Shown here: positions 21,145 to 33,792 of the stretch, in pieces
Layout of the letters: each line of letters begins with the position of its first letter
Numbering within the stretch: the stretch's first letter is position 1
Translations under genes and position numbers: made by a program
Source of the DNA: Paraspadella gotoi
Lineage: Eukaryota; Chaetognatha
Assembly: GCA_051294375.1 (NCBI GenBank)
Contig: CM119269.1
Coordinates: 4,497,098 to 4,561,097 of the forward strand
Direction: 5' to 3'
DNA: 64,000 nt
The notes under the pieces: model-generated
The model's input: only the letters and a program-made list of their open reading frames with translations
Databases searched by the model: none
Told to the model about the DNA's origin: nothing

Positions 21145-23539
21145 GTCAGTTTTTGGGAAAAAGGCCCCTGGCCTCCTCCCGTCCGCCCCCTTTCGATAAT
21201 TCGCGACTCTGCTCATTTTTATTACTCTGTTTACACTTGACCTTCTCTCGAACCTTTTTTTTTTTTCCTCTTCTCCTAAATTTTGTCCCTTTAAAATTGT
21301 TTCTGAGCCAAATTAATTGATCATTACTTTTGGTAATATGTGCGATATACACTACTGGACATTACTGTATCTGACCATAACCCTTGACCATCAACAAAAA
21401 AGTAACTAGATCAAAAATAGTAAAAAAGATGAAGCAATATAGCTCGAAACGCTTACAAAATTTTAGACCATTGCTTTTATAAATGCAAAAAAAATATTAA
21501 TATTATTAAACAAAACTTTAACGATAACCAATGGTTAACCGAGACCAAGATGAATATTTTTTACCCATCATTTCCTCAATTAATATGAATCATTTGTTTG
21601 TAATTAGTCAATTAATCTAAATAACAATATGACAAATTTATTTTCAATTTTCTTTATGAATGGGAAGTTTTCTCTGCTTACTCCCCTTGTGTCTAATTAT
21701 TTAATATTTTAAAGGTATTTTCAAAAACCTTATATAATTACTATATTTTTCATTTTTTTTCAATTCTTTCAAACAAAAACAACATCATAAAAACATTTTT
21801 AATTAATAAAAAAAAAATGATTGAATGATTTTGGAAAAAAATATTTTGAAACTTGAGAATAATGGATTATGAGTCAGGAAAAAAATTTTGCAATTCTAAA
21901 AAAATCAGCCTCTAGCCTTTCGATTTTTCTAGAGGCTGATTTTTTTATTTTTTTGATATTTTGATTTTCTATGCAAAACCATTATTCTCAATGACCATAG
22001 GTCGAACAAAATTTTTTTTCCAACAATTTGAAAAATTTTCAACTTTTCTAATTAAACTTTTTTGGGGGAAATAAATAAAAAAATTATTATACGATGGGTA
22101 CATCTGAAAGTGATATGTCTCTAAATGACAAAAAAATTTTCTTCAAGTTTTATTTTGAAATTTAAGTACTGTACCAATAGAAATAAGTGAGATACTCCCC
22201 TTTGCTGAAATTTTTATTTAACAAAGATTTGTACTGCGTAATTTAAAAAAAATTATTTTTTTAAAATAACTTTTGAAAGAAAAGAGGTAGCAAGGTGGAT
22301 GTGGTATCAAATTAAAGCCTTAATCATGGGACACCTTTTCTAAAAGAGTTTTATTAAATTAAATCCATAAATCTTTACACAGCTTTTGTTTAAATTAGAG
22401 TTAAAAGTATAACAGTTTTTTGCTTTTAAAATTTTAATGAAGGCATATGAATTTTTTTCTTTTTCTTTTGTAATTTGAAAAAGGAAAGACTGAATTACAT
22501 TTGTTTATTATTAAATTTTTTTTATTCCATAAAATGCTTATATTTTTCAGTTAAAGTAAAAAACAAGCAAAAATTTATGTTGTAGCTTGATAAAATGTAT
22601 ATTTAAATATTAAAAATGATAAATACAAAAATGTTTTCAGCTTGATATAAACAGTCTGGACATCTACCTTCTTGTCAGTGAAAAAAAATCGTCATTTTTC
22701 ATTATCTTTAACTGCAAACTAAAAGCTTGACACACTGCTTGTTTATCATAATAACGTTGTAAAAAATTATATAGCTGGTAACATATTTGACAAAGCGAAA
22801 ATCATTGTGTTAAATTGTATTGATAATTTTTTTTTAAATATAGCAAGGAATTTAATTCTATTATTTATCATCCATTTTAATTAAGAAAAAATATTTCTCG
22901 TAATAGCCCATTGGAAAGGGTTCATTGACTGACTTAATGATAAAATTTTTTAGATTTTTTTACTGCGACCATTTTACAAGATATAAAAGGTCATGGTTAT
23001 CATGTCAATAAGTCCAGATTATCTGTACCCTTTCTGCAACCTGCATTCCAAATTTTCTTTTTTTCCCTTTCAAATGTATTAAATAAAAAAAATTATTTGA
23101 GAGAACAATCGGCGTGGAGGATGCCATTAGTAAGCCTTAGTTACCCCACTTCCCGATCGAATTTTTAAATGAGGTTTTTTTTCCATCTATTTGAGACATA
23201 ACACTAACTATTAGTACTATTTTTTTATATTTTTTTCTATTACAATTCTATGAATAAATATGAATAAGTAACTTTTTAAAAAAATTTATCATCTTTCACC
23301 CTATATACAGTCATATCTTAAAAACAAAAAAAGATTTTGCATTGATATTTTGGATATCAACATATGAAACTAAACGTTTCAAAAAATAAAAAGAAATATA
23401 ATAATATTAAACATTGAATTTTTTTTATGCACTGGATAATTTTTATATTGGTTGTACCAATTTCATAATGTCGAACTTTGATTCGTTCTTATCGTTTCTC
23501 ACCCTAGCCAACAAAAAAAATTAGAATACAGTCAAAGAC
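21145..23539. other. AT-rich non-coding region with nested inverted repeats
   Basis: 2.4 kb without an exon-like frame. A foldback lies at about 21850-21995: outer arms CTTGAGAATAATGG and CCATTATTCTCAA, inner arms AAAAAATCAGCCTCTAG and CTAGAGGCTGATTTTTT. A reversed family-A fragment lies at about 23440-23480. The remaining syntaxin-6 exons should be here but are not, so a breakpoint is inferred within this region. Confidence 0.55.
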
Positions 23540-24246
23540 CTGTTTAGATTTTCTTCCGTTCATGACGTTGTCGAGATTCTTTTGGTGTCGTTTCTGTCCA
23601 ACGCCGAGTTCTGGATTCGACAAATGATCTTGCATGCACTTGGTATGCCGTCTTAGTAAAGAGGAATGATCGAGGTAAAGAGAAACGCGTGCTCTACCGT
23701 CCGTCACGATTTACGAAGAGGGAAACCCACCTGGTTTCTTCTATGAAACGATTTCTCTCCTGAATCTCGTTCACGTCGAGTCGATATTTTTTCGGGTTTT
23801 GTTCCACGATTTGAACGGTTTCTTCGAGATCCTCTAAGTCCCATTCAATGCTGCGAAGACTGCGAGGAATTAAGAAAAGTTTAGACGACTCCGGGTAAAT
23901 GATTATAAAGTCAGATCCATTTATATCGATGTCGAGGGAAAAAATGATTTCCACCTCGCCTCATGTGAAAATCATTACAGAAGCAACTCGAATTTTCATT
24001 TATTTATAGAAACGAACTTTAAAAAAAAATCATTCAAACGTTGGAGGTGGCAAATGGAAGCAAAAATTGATAACTTTCTTAAACTGACCTTTTCCTGAGT
24101 TCCATAGTGGTCCACTCTATCTCCTCCTTGGAGGAGAGGATTGGATTTTCCAGGATGGCCGTCCATCTTTGGTAGAGGCCCTGCGAGGTCACCAGCGCCT
24201 TTTTCACTTCATCGCGAACGACAAAGAAGGGGTCATCGAGGGACAT
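23540..24246 (-). CDS. STX6: Syntaxin-6-like t-SNARE, N-terminal part
   Basis: Exons 24246..24089, 23859..23731 and probably 23651..23540. It starts [20 protein letters not shown], matching the syntaxin-6 N-terminal helix, with [12 protein letters not shown] and the hallmark [20 protein letters not shown] of the N-terminal three-helix domain. The family acts in endosome-to-Golgi traffic. The third exon ([13 protein letters not shown], with a Lys/Arg-rich end) is in the right phase but less well supported. The SNARE motif and C-terminal membrane anchor are not found at lower coordinates, where this strand must continue. The gene is truncated at a block edge rather than decayed, because the exons present have no stops and clean splice sites. 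Confidence 0.82.
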
Positions 24247-24652
24247 GACTTTTCGAACGGGTTCGGGAATGAACCGCCTCGTCGCGGCCTCATATCAAGG
24301 TTCCCCCGACGCTGGCGCAGAAAATGCAGTTTCGAGTAGTGTAGTCAGATCGGGGGTTGGCGAGAACAAACGTCTTCTCGATTAATTAAATCACTTCGGG
24401 ACATCAAGAGGCGACTAAAAAAAATTTAAACTCTTCACGAACATGTAATTGTAAATAAAAAACTACAGCGATTGCAACGATAAAAATATTATAAAAGAAA
24501 AAATAAAGACCGAAAAGGTAGAAATAGAAAGCTACTAATATATTGAAACAGAAATCACAAAAACCGTGCAATAAATATTAAATTACACCCTATAAAAACC
24601 AAGGTGAGCCAAATAGTACACAAAAGAAACAAAAAAAACCAAAAAAACGACT

Positions 24653-26411
24653 TCATTCCCCAGGTTTGAACGGATTTTTTGCTCGCAAATCCATTGAGCC
24701 TAAAGTATGGTTGACATGTCGGTGATGGTCTTCATCGGCTCGAATTACGAGTATCACGTCCCGCATGGTGGCGCTCGGGTGAAGGTGCCAGTAATTGATG
24801 GCGATATCCGGAGCTGGAAGCGAAACCCACGCGGGGAGGCGTCCAGCATCCATCTCCTCAAGGATATGGGTGTACGTCACGACGGCCTGCTCTTCGAGAT
24901 AACCCACAAACCTTTAATGTTCAAAATTAATATACGATTGGATCACTTTACGAGACCTTAAGAGAAGAGAAGCCGAAATTTTGGTTCGAGTAAAAAAGAC
25001 TGACGCAAAAAAAACCAAAAAAAAAACGACTGTACAAACCTGTGACAAAAGTGCGGACTGATTAAATATGAGACGCTGAAGAGTCCTGTAAAAGCGATTT
25101 GGCCGATGATTACCATCCCGCGAAAGATCGAACCCGGTTGCCTCAGCTGGAGAAAAGTCATTAGATGGAGGCGCTCGTTTTCCGCTTCTTCGAGGAGCGT
25201 GTGTATCCAGCCATGGTCGCGCTGGAACCGTCGCAAAGAGTGGAGATGCCGAATCATAGCAGCGGCAAAACCCGGTACTCCCGCCACCGTCTCCAAAAAT
25301 ATGCAGCGTCGGAGTACGTCCTTCTCATTTAACTTGTTGAAACGGCGCTTCAGCGTGTAGCCGGAGAGAAGGTCGAAGGACTGAAAAAAAAGATCAAAAT
25401 AACACTTAAGCAATAAGCAGATGAGCACTGCGCGGTGCTTGGTGCTCACTACCAAGAGAGCCACCGAAACTGACACCAAAAAATTGTATAGCTCTGTAAC
25501 AACAAATCGTGTTAGTTTTTTTGGGTAGCATCATTACATGGCTAACCTAAAGTGTCTACCAACAGAAGAAAGCCAAAGCTTAGGATACTTTTTAAAGATA
25601 GCATCGGACGCTCGAATTATTTCCGGATAAACATTTTTTTCACTCTTGGTATTCTCCTGCATTTTGACTGTAAAATTGACTAACACCTTGTTGACTCCCC
25701 CCTTGATGAACCTACAAGCCTTAGTTTTGAGCCTTTTAGTATTTGCGAAGAGGGTCCAGATTTCATCTTCAAGATAAACTGGCAACTTAATTTTCGGGAT
25801 ACGGAATTTATGAAAAGCTAAAAAAGTGGGTGCTAATAAAACTCACAGCTTTTTTCTATCATTTATAAGCTTGTTCATAAAAATCGGACAAAGAGTACAT
25901 ATGCTTCAACTTTTTTCTTCGGTGTCAGTTTTCCTGGCTCTCTGGGTAAATATTGAAAACTTTCCCCACTCACTCGTCGAACGAACAAGACCGAGAAATA
26001 TGCGCAGTGATCCACGAATCCGACGGGTTTCTGATGGGTGACCAGAACTTTTTCGGCCTCCGATTCCGTCCAAATTGGATGTGGCAAGTGATAGTCAACG
26101 TCCGAGTGATCGATCGTTGTTTTTCTAACCTCCGCCTTGAAATGCATTGGATTCTCCGAAGCCTTTCGCTGGTAATTTTCGAAAACGCCCAACCGAGCAG
26201 AAGCGCTAAAGGGGATTCCGAGAGTGGCGCCAAAAGGGGCGCTGTTGACGCGGAGGCTTCCAAGAATAAAATTACAGACTTGTGGATTCGTGATGAACGC
26301 GCGTCGGGATAACATTTTCTTAGTCTGTCTGCGATGAAAATTCAACGAAGGCACAGGGAAATTTCGTTTGACTTTTCTCTGCACCGCAACGAAGACAACA
26401 AGATTGGCCAT
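24653..26411 (-). CDS. AOX: Mitochondrial alternative oxidase
   Basis: A di-iron ubiquinol oxidase of the inner mitochondrial membrane that passes electrons to oxygen without pumping protons. Exons 26411..25974, 25380..25040 and 24911..24653. Seen in order: the N-terminal motif YHLPHPIW, the iron ligand motifs LET (CIFLETVAGVPG), NERLH (in place of NERMH), LEEQA and RADEDHHRHVNH. The usual third motif is LEEEA; here its third Glu is Gln, while the first Glu, the iron ligand in known structures, is kept. With the first ATG (26411) the protein is 345 aa. An internal ATG at 26315 opens MLSRRAFITNPQVCNF, a much better mitochondrial presequence, giving 313 aa; a splice-acceptor-like CAG lies 13 nt before it. 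The first ATG is only 5 nt after the NSUN4 stop. Intron 25381-25973 holds an unexplained open frame. Confidence 0.95.
25534..25817 (-). other. Exon-like open frame inside AOX intron 1
   Basis: About 90 codons without a stop, between a TAG acceptor-like site at 25818-25820 and a stop at 25534. It reads FHKFRIPKIKLPVYLEDEIW and later KTKACRFIKGGVNKVLV and FKKYPKLWLSSVG. The phases do not fit insertion between the AOX exons. It may be a transposon-derived fragment, an unrelated alternative exon or chance. I do not recognise the family. Confidence 0.3.
26316..26345 (-). promoter_or_regulatory. Candidate splice acceptor (possibly trans-splice) upstream of the internal AOX ATG
   Basis: On the minus strand the sequence TTGAATTTTCATCGCAG is followed by ACAGACTAAGAAAATG, the ATG being at 26315. 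A pyrimidine-rich run ending in CAG 13 nt before a start is what an outron/trans-splice acceptor or a 5'-UTR intron looks like. It lies about 90 nt after the NSUN4 stop codon. Confidence 0.45.
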
Positions 26412-26416
26412 TTTTT

Positions 26417-28209
26417 TTAAATCTCCGGTTTTTTCAATTTACTAATGTACATTGGTCCAAAATTAGCCTTGAGACTCGGAATCACTTGAATGCCGTACTG
26501 ACAACCGCCGTAGAAGCTAAAGTTTCGGGCGAATAGTTTGATGAATGAGTTCAGATCCACCACCACTGGCTTGGGCTGATGCGGGTGGAACAGCTCGAAT
26601 TTTTCAAAAAATCGCCTGATGACGCCGTCGTTCTGTATTGGAGATATTTTGACAAAATAATATCTCAGAGATAATCTCTGAAACTAGCAAGATGCTCTTC
26701 TCAAAATCCCTCACCTGCGACGGCGACAAAGTGCAGGTGGAGTAAACGACCTCGCCCCCTGGTTGACAAAGCTCGTAGGCTCGATTCAGCAACAACGCCT
26801 GATACTCGGGGAGTCCTTCCCGCTCACGCCTTTTCCCCGGTGAGAAAACATTGTTTTCGTCGTCAGTGACAGAGAGGCGATCGTTGGAACAAGGTACATC
26901 CACGAGGATCTTATTGAATGACTTCGGCGGTCGCCACGCGAGAGCGTCTCGAGTGAAAAACTGGATGACGTTGTCCGGGGAGGAGAGGAGAACGAGGGGC
27001 TTCGGAATGTAGGAGAACATGACCTAGGGTTGGAAGAGGAAAGAGATTTCAAAGCCGGGAAAAAAAATCTTCCAACCTCAATTAACCAACCTCCTTAAAG
27101 CGTTCCATTCTACTAAAACTCTTGTCGATGGCGACGATGCTCTGAGCGCGTTTTGCAAAGAGGAGAGCAAGAGTCTTTCCGCCCGGGGCGGCACAAAGGT
27201 CGGCCACCGAATCGTCGTCCTTGAGGTCGAGAGCGACGACAGGGAGAATAGAGGCCGCGTCGAAAAGATAATACCCCAGGCGGTCGAACTTAACAGTCAC
27301 GTCAGAATTTTTAATTTATAAATTTTTTTTGACTTTTTTGGACGTCAGAGAGTTTCCACTCACTTGATGGTAAGGAGTGGGGTAAGTCTCCACGCTTCCT
27401 TTGATAGTGAGACCCAGGCTAAGCGATTCGGGAATGTCCTCGACGGCGAACCGCTTCTCCGGGACCCGCTCTTCCACGACCGGGTGGGGATCCCTCATCG
27501 CGCTCCGAAGCTTTTCTTCTTCCCGCTCTTCTTCTTCCTCGTGGATATCGAAGGCGACGGCCCGATGGTAAAGCTTTTTAGGAGGAAGGAAAAAATCGAG
27601 GGAAGCGTCGGCGCTCTGATCAAGGCGAGAATCAAGCGCCTCTTGGAATTGGTAAAGCTCATCGTCGGCATCAAAGAAGTCGTCCTCGGTGGAGACTGGA
27701 GGAACTGTTGGAAGAAGACACTAGAGATGACGACAGGAATGGCAGTCAAACAGAGATTTCGGTTCTCTTAACTATTTCCTACAACGTTAAATAATAACCA
27801 ATTAATCATAAACTATTAGTCTATTACCCAATCTCTCCACGATTTCCGGAGTCTCCCCGTTCTTCCACGCCTTGAGCCTCTCACGCGCTTCGTCCAAAGC
27901 GTCGAACGCGCCGACGTCGAGCATGACCGCGTGACATTGAGTCGTATCCAAATAAGGGTTTACGAGTAGTCCATATTTGGGTCGCGATAGCAGCGCGCAC
28001 CTTATCAAAGGCCACTTTTTTTCGCCGTAAAGGCGCGGGTAATGGGCGTCCATGTATTCGAGAGCCAAGTGAGACGCGCCGGTCGGTTTATACTGAGAGG
28101 CCCACTTCTTTTTCACGCGGCTAGAGCCGTCGCGACGCGGGATCCTGCTAACAGTAGCCGCCGTGAGTAAAAAGGGTATGGAACGCCCCTTAGTAGTGCA
28201 CAGTGCCAT
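26417..28209 (-). CDS. NSUN4: NSUN4-like mitochondrial rRNA 5-methylcytosine methyltransferase
   Basis: SAM-dependent RNA cytosine-C5 methyltransferase; in animals NSUN4 modifies mitochondrial small-subunit rRNA and assists ribosome assembly. Exons 28209..27828, 27704..27364, 27288..27091, 27023..26715 and 26632..26417, 481 aa in phase. The N-terminal part matches NSUN4 (HYPRLYGEKKWPLIRCALLS, KYGLLVNPYLD). The SAM-binding motif is DLCAAPGGKTLALLFAK. The two catalytic Cys motifs are both present: DVPCSNDR with the family's ENNVF, and YSTCTLSPSQ. The C terminus SLKANFGPMYISKL is NSUN4-type. An acidic Glu-rich insertion (HEEEEREEEKLR) in exon 2 is longer than usual. It lies directly upstream of AOX on the same strand, five bases from stop to next ATG, suggesting co-transcription. 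Confidence 0.93.
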
Positions 28210-29081
28210 TGTTTTGGTTTTTAAATATTGTATTTTTCCGCTTTAATCCAGCTTACACTGTAAGAAAAGATATTCTTCCATAAAAACGACAATAAACATG
28301 AATGTATAAAATATATTAAGCATTTCCTAATACAAATTATGGAATGGAACAAAATGTGCAAGAGCATAAAAACGTGGGCAAAATAAAGTTGAGCGGAGAA
28401 TTCACATAAATAACCTTACGGAAGCGACAATTATAACAAAGCCGTAATCAGCACCGAACGGGAAAGCGAAAACAGAAATATTAAATGAAATATATAATTC
28501 GTAAAGCCGTTAATAAATAATGAAATATAAGGAAGAAAGACAATTGTAAAAGAACGTTTTTTTCCAAAATCAATTTTTATTACTTTTTTACAATGCATAA
28601 CCTCGTTTCTTATTTGTCACTATGACTGGAGAAAAAAAGCGTCGCCTTTACAATAACATCTTAAAAACCAGTAAGTTAAAAAAAAAAGAATCCTGGATGT
28701 TTGGAATATTAAGTACAGGCTCTTCCGAGGTAGAAGACTGTCAACAGCCATAAATAACGTTACCAATTCAACGGTTTTATAATATAGTACGTATGCAAAA
28801 ATAAAAAAAAGAACCACAAAAAATCCCTTAAATTCCAGAAAACGGAATCCCAAAATATCGACGAATCGTAACAAAACTTCCGGCAAAAACTACAACCCAT
28901 CCGCGCGAATACAAAGCAAGATAAAGTATCGAACGCAAACTTATAGAAATTAAACTGAATATGTTCTGAGTAAATAGAAAGGAATTTAAATTTAACAAGA
29001 GATTTGCATTTGCACACAGAGATTCTTATTTCAGATCGAGAAACCGTCACCGGTTAAAACTTAGATAGATGCGAATTTCCC
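28210..29081. other. Intergenic region between DAAM and NSUN4
   Basis: AT-rich; short frames on the minus strand are low-complexity Phe/Leu/Tyr translations without splice support. I see no gene. Confidence 0.5.
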
Positions 29082-32000
29082 TCAATCCTTCGACAACAAA
29101 CGATCCCGACTTCCAGTTCTCTTTTTAGACGGGGTTCCTGGTTTCGGAGAATTTGACGACGCCGTCATCATGACTAGTCCGGCGCCAATCATGTCGTCTG
29201 GGTGGGCGCCATTATGCGAAGGGACGCCGTTATTACCCGCCCGTTTGCGGTTCCGCTTGAGCTTGCTCATATCGTCGCCGAACACCTCGCCGGTTCGAAG
29301 GGCGGAGATTAGGTCGTCGAACTCCCCCGGTTTCTTTCCCGTATCTTCCGGCGCTAAAATTGGGACGATCAGAGCTTTGAACGAAGGGACACTTCGAACG
29401 GACAAACAAAAACTGAATTCGTGACTCACTTTGATCATCGCCCCGGGTTCCCCGTTTCGATTTGGATCGATTCGCCCGTTCTTTCTCGCGAATTTCCATT
29501 TCCTTTATTTACACAAAGAATTCGCACACGTTAAAAGTTAAGACATTTTTATTTTCAAATTTCCCTACATCCACTTTTTTACCTTCATTCTCTTCTCGTC
29601 GTCCGCCTTTTTACGGCGCGAAGTCTCGTTTTCAACTCGGGCCTCCGTAAAGGAAACGATAAAATTGTCGAAGACAGAAAAAAATTCGTCGGGCTGCATC
29701 TTCGCCGAATCCTCTCCAAAGAGCTTGGTCACGGCGGCGTACTGTTGATGATAATAACCAGCTTTATTCAAACATACAAATATGAGGTGACCAATGACCA
29801 ACCTCCTTTTTCATATCTTTGACGGCGTCTTCGAGGTCGGAAAACTTGCAACTTGCGACGGTGACGAACTCTGCGACCACGGAAATAAATTTGTCTCGCG
29901 GGTCATTAGCGCTCCCACCCTCGGCGCGCGAGCGGTGGAAGGCAAGTTCCTTCTCGACGTCCTTTAAGCCGTCTCGAAGGACTGTCACCTCATTCTCCAG
30001 TTCGGTCATGCTCTCCTGAAAACAGATTTCAACATATTTTTACATAAGACTTTCGCAGTAAGATAAATAACTTTGGTGCAAACAAACCTTCGAAGCCGCC
30101 TTTACGGCGTGAAGCTCCTCTGGGATTTTCAAAAGATGCGGAAAGAATTTTCCCAAAGTTTCCACGAGGTAGTGAAGCAGAGTTATGTTTTTATCTTGAG
30201 AAGACTTTGTATCTATTATCTGAAAAAACGTCTATAATTAATCCCACTCGTTTATTAAACCTTCAATATTACGTAGACAACTTTTGAACCTTGTTCAACG
30301 ACGCAATCTTGAACCCGTAAGCATTGCCCCTTTGTCCTTTATTCATGTAGTTCCCGAAAGCGAGAACAATCTCAAGAACCTCAGTGATGCTCGTGCTCTG
30401 AGCCAACTGGCGGCTGGCGTCGTGAATGCTTTGCACTTTAGGCTTGACGGCGTTGATGCGTTCGGTGAAACTCTTTTTATAGAAGAGCGCTTTGAGGCGC
30501 TTTTCGTAGTGGACGATGCGCGACATTTCGTAAAAAAATCTGAGAAGAGATCAACAAGAAATCCACTAATTAATACACCGATTATTGTGTGATTAATATT
30601 TTAATAAATAGATTACCTGTCCGCTCTAGCCATTTCGTCAAGTTTTTGACCGTGCTCCTCCAACAATGCCGTCTCCTCTTGAGATGGCACATACTTTAAC
30701 AACTGTTCAACCATGTCCTTCGGAATTTCATTGTTCTTGTCCATGCACAGGATGGCGTTCGCGATCTTAAGGATCGAATAAAAAAAAATTGGGGTGATCA
30801 ACCCAAAAATAACCCAAAAGGGAAACGCGAAACCAGAAAACATTTAATTAATATACAACATATATAAAAACCTCGGGATTGCTTAGCTTGAGCTTGGACA
30901 AGAGAATCGTGCAATTTTGCGCACGACGTCCGTCAATGACAGATAACTCCCGATGCTTCGACGACGGAAGTTTGAGGGAGGCTTGAAGAGAGACGCCATC
31001 TTCGGGAGAAACGGCGTCTTGACGTTGATAAGCCGAAAACATGCGGTCTGGGGGGAAACGAAAATTATAAAAGTAAAAAATGAAGAAAAAACTTGGATGA
31101 CTTACCGATCTCTCTTAAATCCAATCTTGAATACAGTTTTGTATCGTCGAGCTTTCTCCACACTGTTTCATCAACTTTGTTATCGGGCAACTTGGCCCAG
31201 TTAAAACTCTTCAGTGGATTTTGTGGTTGAGGAATATTTTTCTTTTTTCCCATAGGTCTAAAGTCCCCAGGGGGTTTAGGTCCCCCGGGCGGAGGTGGGG
31301 GACCCCCGGGGACTGGTGGAGGACCACCCGGAGGAGGCGGGGGGGGAGGAGGAGCCCCCATAGGTGGCGGAGGTGGAGGCGGCGGCGGTGGCGCTGAGGG
31401 AGCAGAGATTTTAGATGAAGATTGAGTTCCGGACAGTTTGACTTTGGCGTCGTCGGGAATGTTGCCCGATTTGAAAAGGATCTCGAGTCTTTCCCTCTCG
31501 CTCTTTTCAGTCTCGAGTTGTCCCTTGAGATGGTGGAAGTGTTGGGTTATCTCGTCGAGACTTCGCTGCGTCTCCGTGTGGACGTTTGTCTCTCGCTCCA
31601 ACTTGGACTTCATCTTGGAGACGGCGTCGACCATCTCCTCTTTCTCTTGCGTCCTCAACTCGCACTCCTTTTCCTTCTTTCCCAGTTGATGACTCACTTC
31701 GTCGTTTTGCTTTTGCAATTCTCTGATAAAAAAAACAGGATCAAATAAGACCATCTCCATTGAAACCAATGAGTAAAGACACTGTCGTACAAACCTGATC
31801 TTGGATTGAACCTCCTTGATTTCGTTCTCATTAACCAGCATTCTCACAATCTTGTTGACGTTAAGGTCGATGGGTTCGCAGTCCGGGTTGTGACCGTTTT
31901 TGCTCTGTAGGCTGACCTGCTGCACGATCCGATCCAGCAGCTGCCAGTGTTGGGTATTGGTCTTGTAATTAGGGCCGTGTAACGGGAGCAACAGCGAGTG

Positions 32001-33792
32001 TTCGAGGATGGAGAGGAAATGCGGGTAAGACTGGGTGTAGTTGAGTTTTTTCCGGAGGACGTCGAACATGGCGCTCGCGCTTTTCGAATCTATGTGATCG
32101 AGACCATAGCGCTGGGCCAGGTCCTTTTCGTCCTCTATCCGAACCTAAAAGTTTCGTGACATTAAAGCGTAAAAACTAACGAATCAAAATTCTTACAGGG
32201 AAGAGAACTAAAATTACCATCTCGAAAAAGTCAATGTGTCGGTCGAGAGTAACGTTTTCCATTTCCCTTAGTTTGTCAAGAATAGGTTGAATACCAAGCA
32301 TAAGGAACTCGTAGCGAAGGTGAATACGAAACTCCAAATGCTCCTCCCCCGGTCCGTAATTGAGGGCGGCGTTAAAAAAAGAAAGGATTGCCGTCTTTAA
32401 CGCCATGTCCTCCCTAGTTCCCAGGCTGTCGGCCATCTAAATTTAACGGGCATGAATTTACTCAAATCGATATTTTGCAAAAACCGCAGACCTTTTTGTA
32501 CCTGACTCCAGGTATTGCTTCGGGGAGGTGAAGTAATCGGAGAGGCAGAGCCGCTTTGACTTCCCCCGTAGCCGACGCTGCTGCTGATGCTGCCGGAAAT
32601 CCCGCCGGCGTTTGCACCAAGTCGAGGTTCCAGATCGCAGATTAACGTTTGAAAGCGCGTTCGTTCTCCTAGCACGGTGGGGAAGTAGAAAGTTTTGATA
32701 AAACAAATTTAAATAGAGTGTAAATGGAGAAAGCGACTTTACCGGCGTATTGCTGGTAGTGATACATGGCTTGAAGGACTTTCTTGTGGCCTCCTGGGAC
32801 GAGGCAAACGGCGCCCAGTATTTCGAGCACAGCGATCTTTGTTTTGACGATGGAAGTGTAAAGCGATTGAGCGATAATCTTTATCGAGTCGGGATGAGAC
32901 AAAACGTGGGACCGGCCGTGCGAATTGTTCATCAAGGCCTGGATGCAGCCAATGGCCGAGTAGTGGACGGGACCCGATCGCGTCTCCGCGTCCATCGAGG
33001 CAAGTAAATTTAGGATGCAGTCCAGTCCCTGACAAAATTTCATCGTATCTTAGGCAGGAAATTTAGAAAGGTTGACGAGTTTTTGATACTACATACTTCG
33101 TTCATTGAATACTAATGCGTATCAATAAAAAAAAACATCGTTTTTTAAAATATATTATTGGATATACCAATTTCATAGATAAAACGAAAGACACTCCTCA
33201 CTTGTAATTCGATAAATCTCGTGACGAAAGAGTTTGGCTGCGTTCGCAGCGCCGTTTTAAGACTCTCAACTAGCTGCTCCAAGGAGCATTCTCGCTGTTG
33301 ATTGTCGTCTTGAAGACGGTAGACCGAAGCCTTGACGACCGACGTTATCCTTTCGACGTAATAATCAGGCCACTTAGCCGAATTGGGGTCGGCTTCCTCC
33401 TGCAAGCGAAATAGTAGACAATTTTATACATCGTGACAGATTTGTTTCGACCTTGAAGATTTTATTTAAACCAACCTTTTTCCGACTACAGTATAGTTGC
33501 CACTTTTTCTCTAGCGGCATCTCAAACATTTGCTGTCGTTGTGCTGGTGGTAAATCTAATTCCTCAACAATCTCCGTGAATTTGGCGTCAATTTCTGACG
33601 TGTCAGATGGCATTGGTTGTTCGCTCGCCATTGCCTGCATAACAAGCGATTTTAATTTAATTCTAACTTTTACTAAAAGGAGCTTTTCATCGTTTTAATA
33701 TATACCTGCAAGACTCCAGCCGATCTAGAGTCGATAACGATTTCTGGGGGGCCATTTGGGGCCCCCGGTATACAGAAACATAGGCCCTTCAT
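29082..33792 (-). CDS. DAAM: DAAM formin (Dishevelled-associated activator of morphogenesis)
   Basis: Actin nucleator acting downstream of Rho and Dishevelled in planar polarity. Sixteen exons: 33792..33706, 33634..33476, 33399..33202, 33028..32743, 32668..32502, 32436..32218, 32144..31795, 31722..31106, 31047..30872, 30765..30617, 30539..30290, 30219..30088, 30015..29803, 29741..29583, 29502..29430, 29353..29082. Total 3507 nt, 1168 aa, all phases closing. Domains: GTPase-binding/FH3 with [36 protein letters not shown] and [20 protein letters not shown]; coiled coil; FH1 with two Pro tracts; FH2 from [18 protein letters not shown] through [18 protein letters not shown]-terminal autoregulatory DAD ([14 protein letters not shown] then KLKRNRKR). 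The exon 32668..32502 carries an added Gly/Ser-rich linker. The start follows a strong acceptor (TTTCTATTTGCAG, then AAAGAATG), so there is a 5'-UTR intron or leader splice site. Confidence 0.96.

Noticed and set aside
28620-29050. Hydrophobic minus-strand frames between DAAM and NSUN4
   Set aside because: AT-rich low-complexity translation, no splice signals and no conserved motif.
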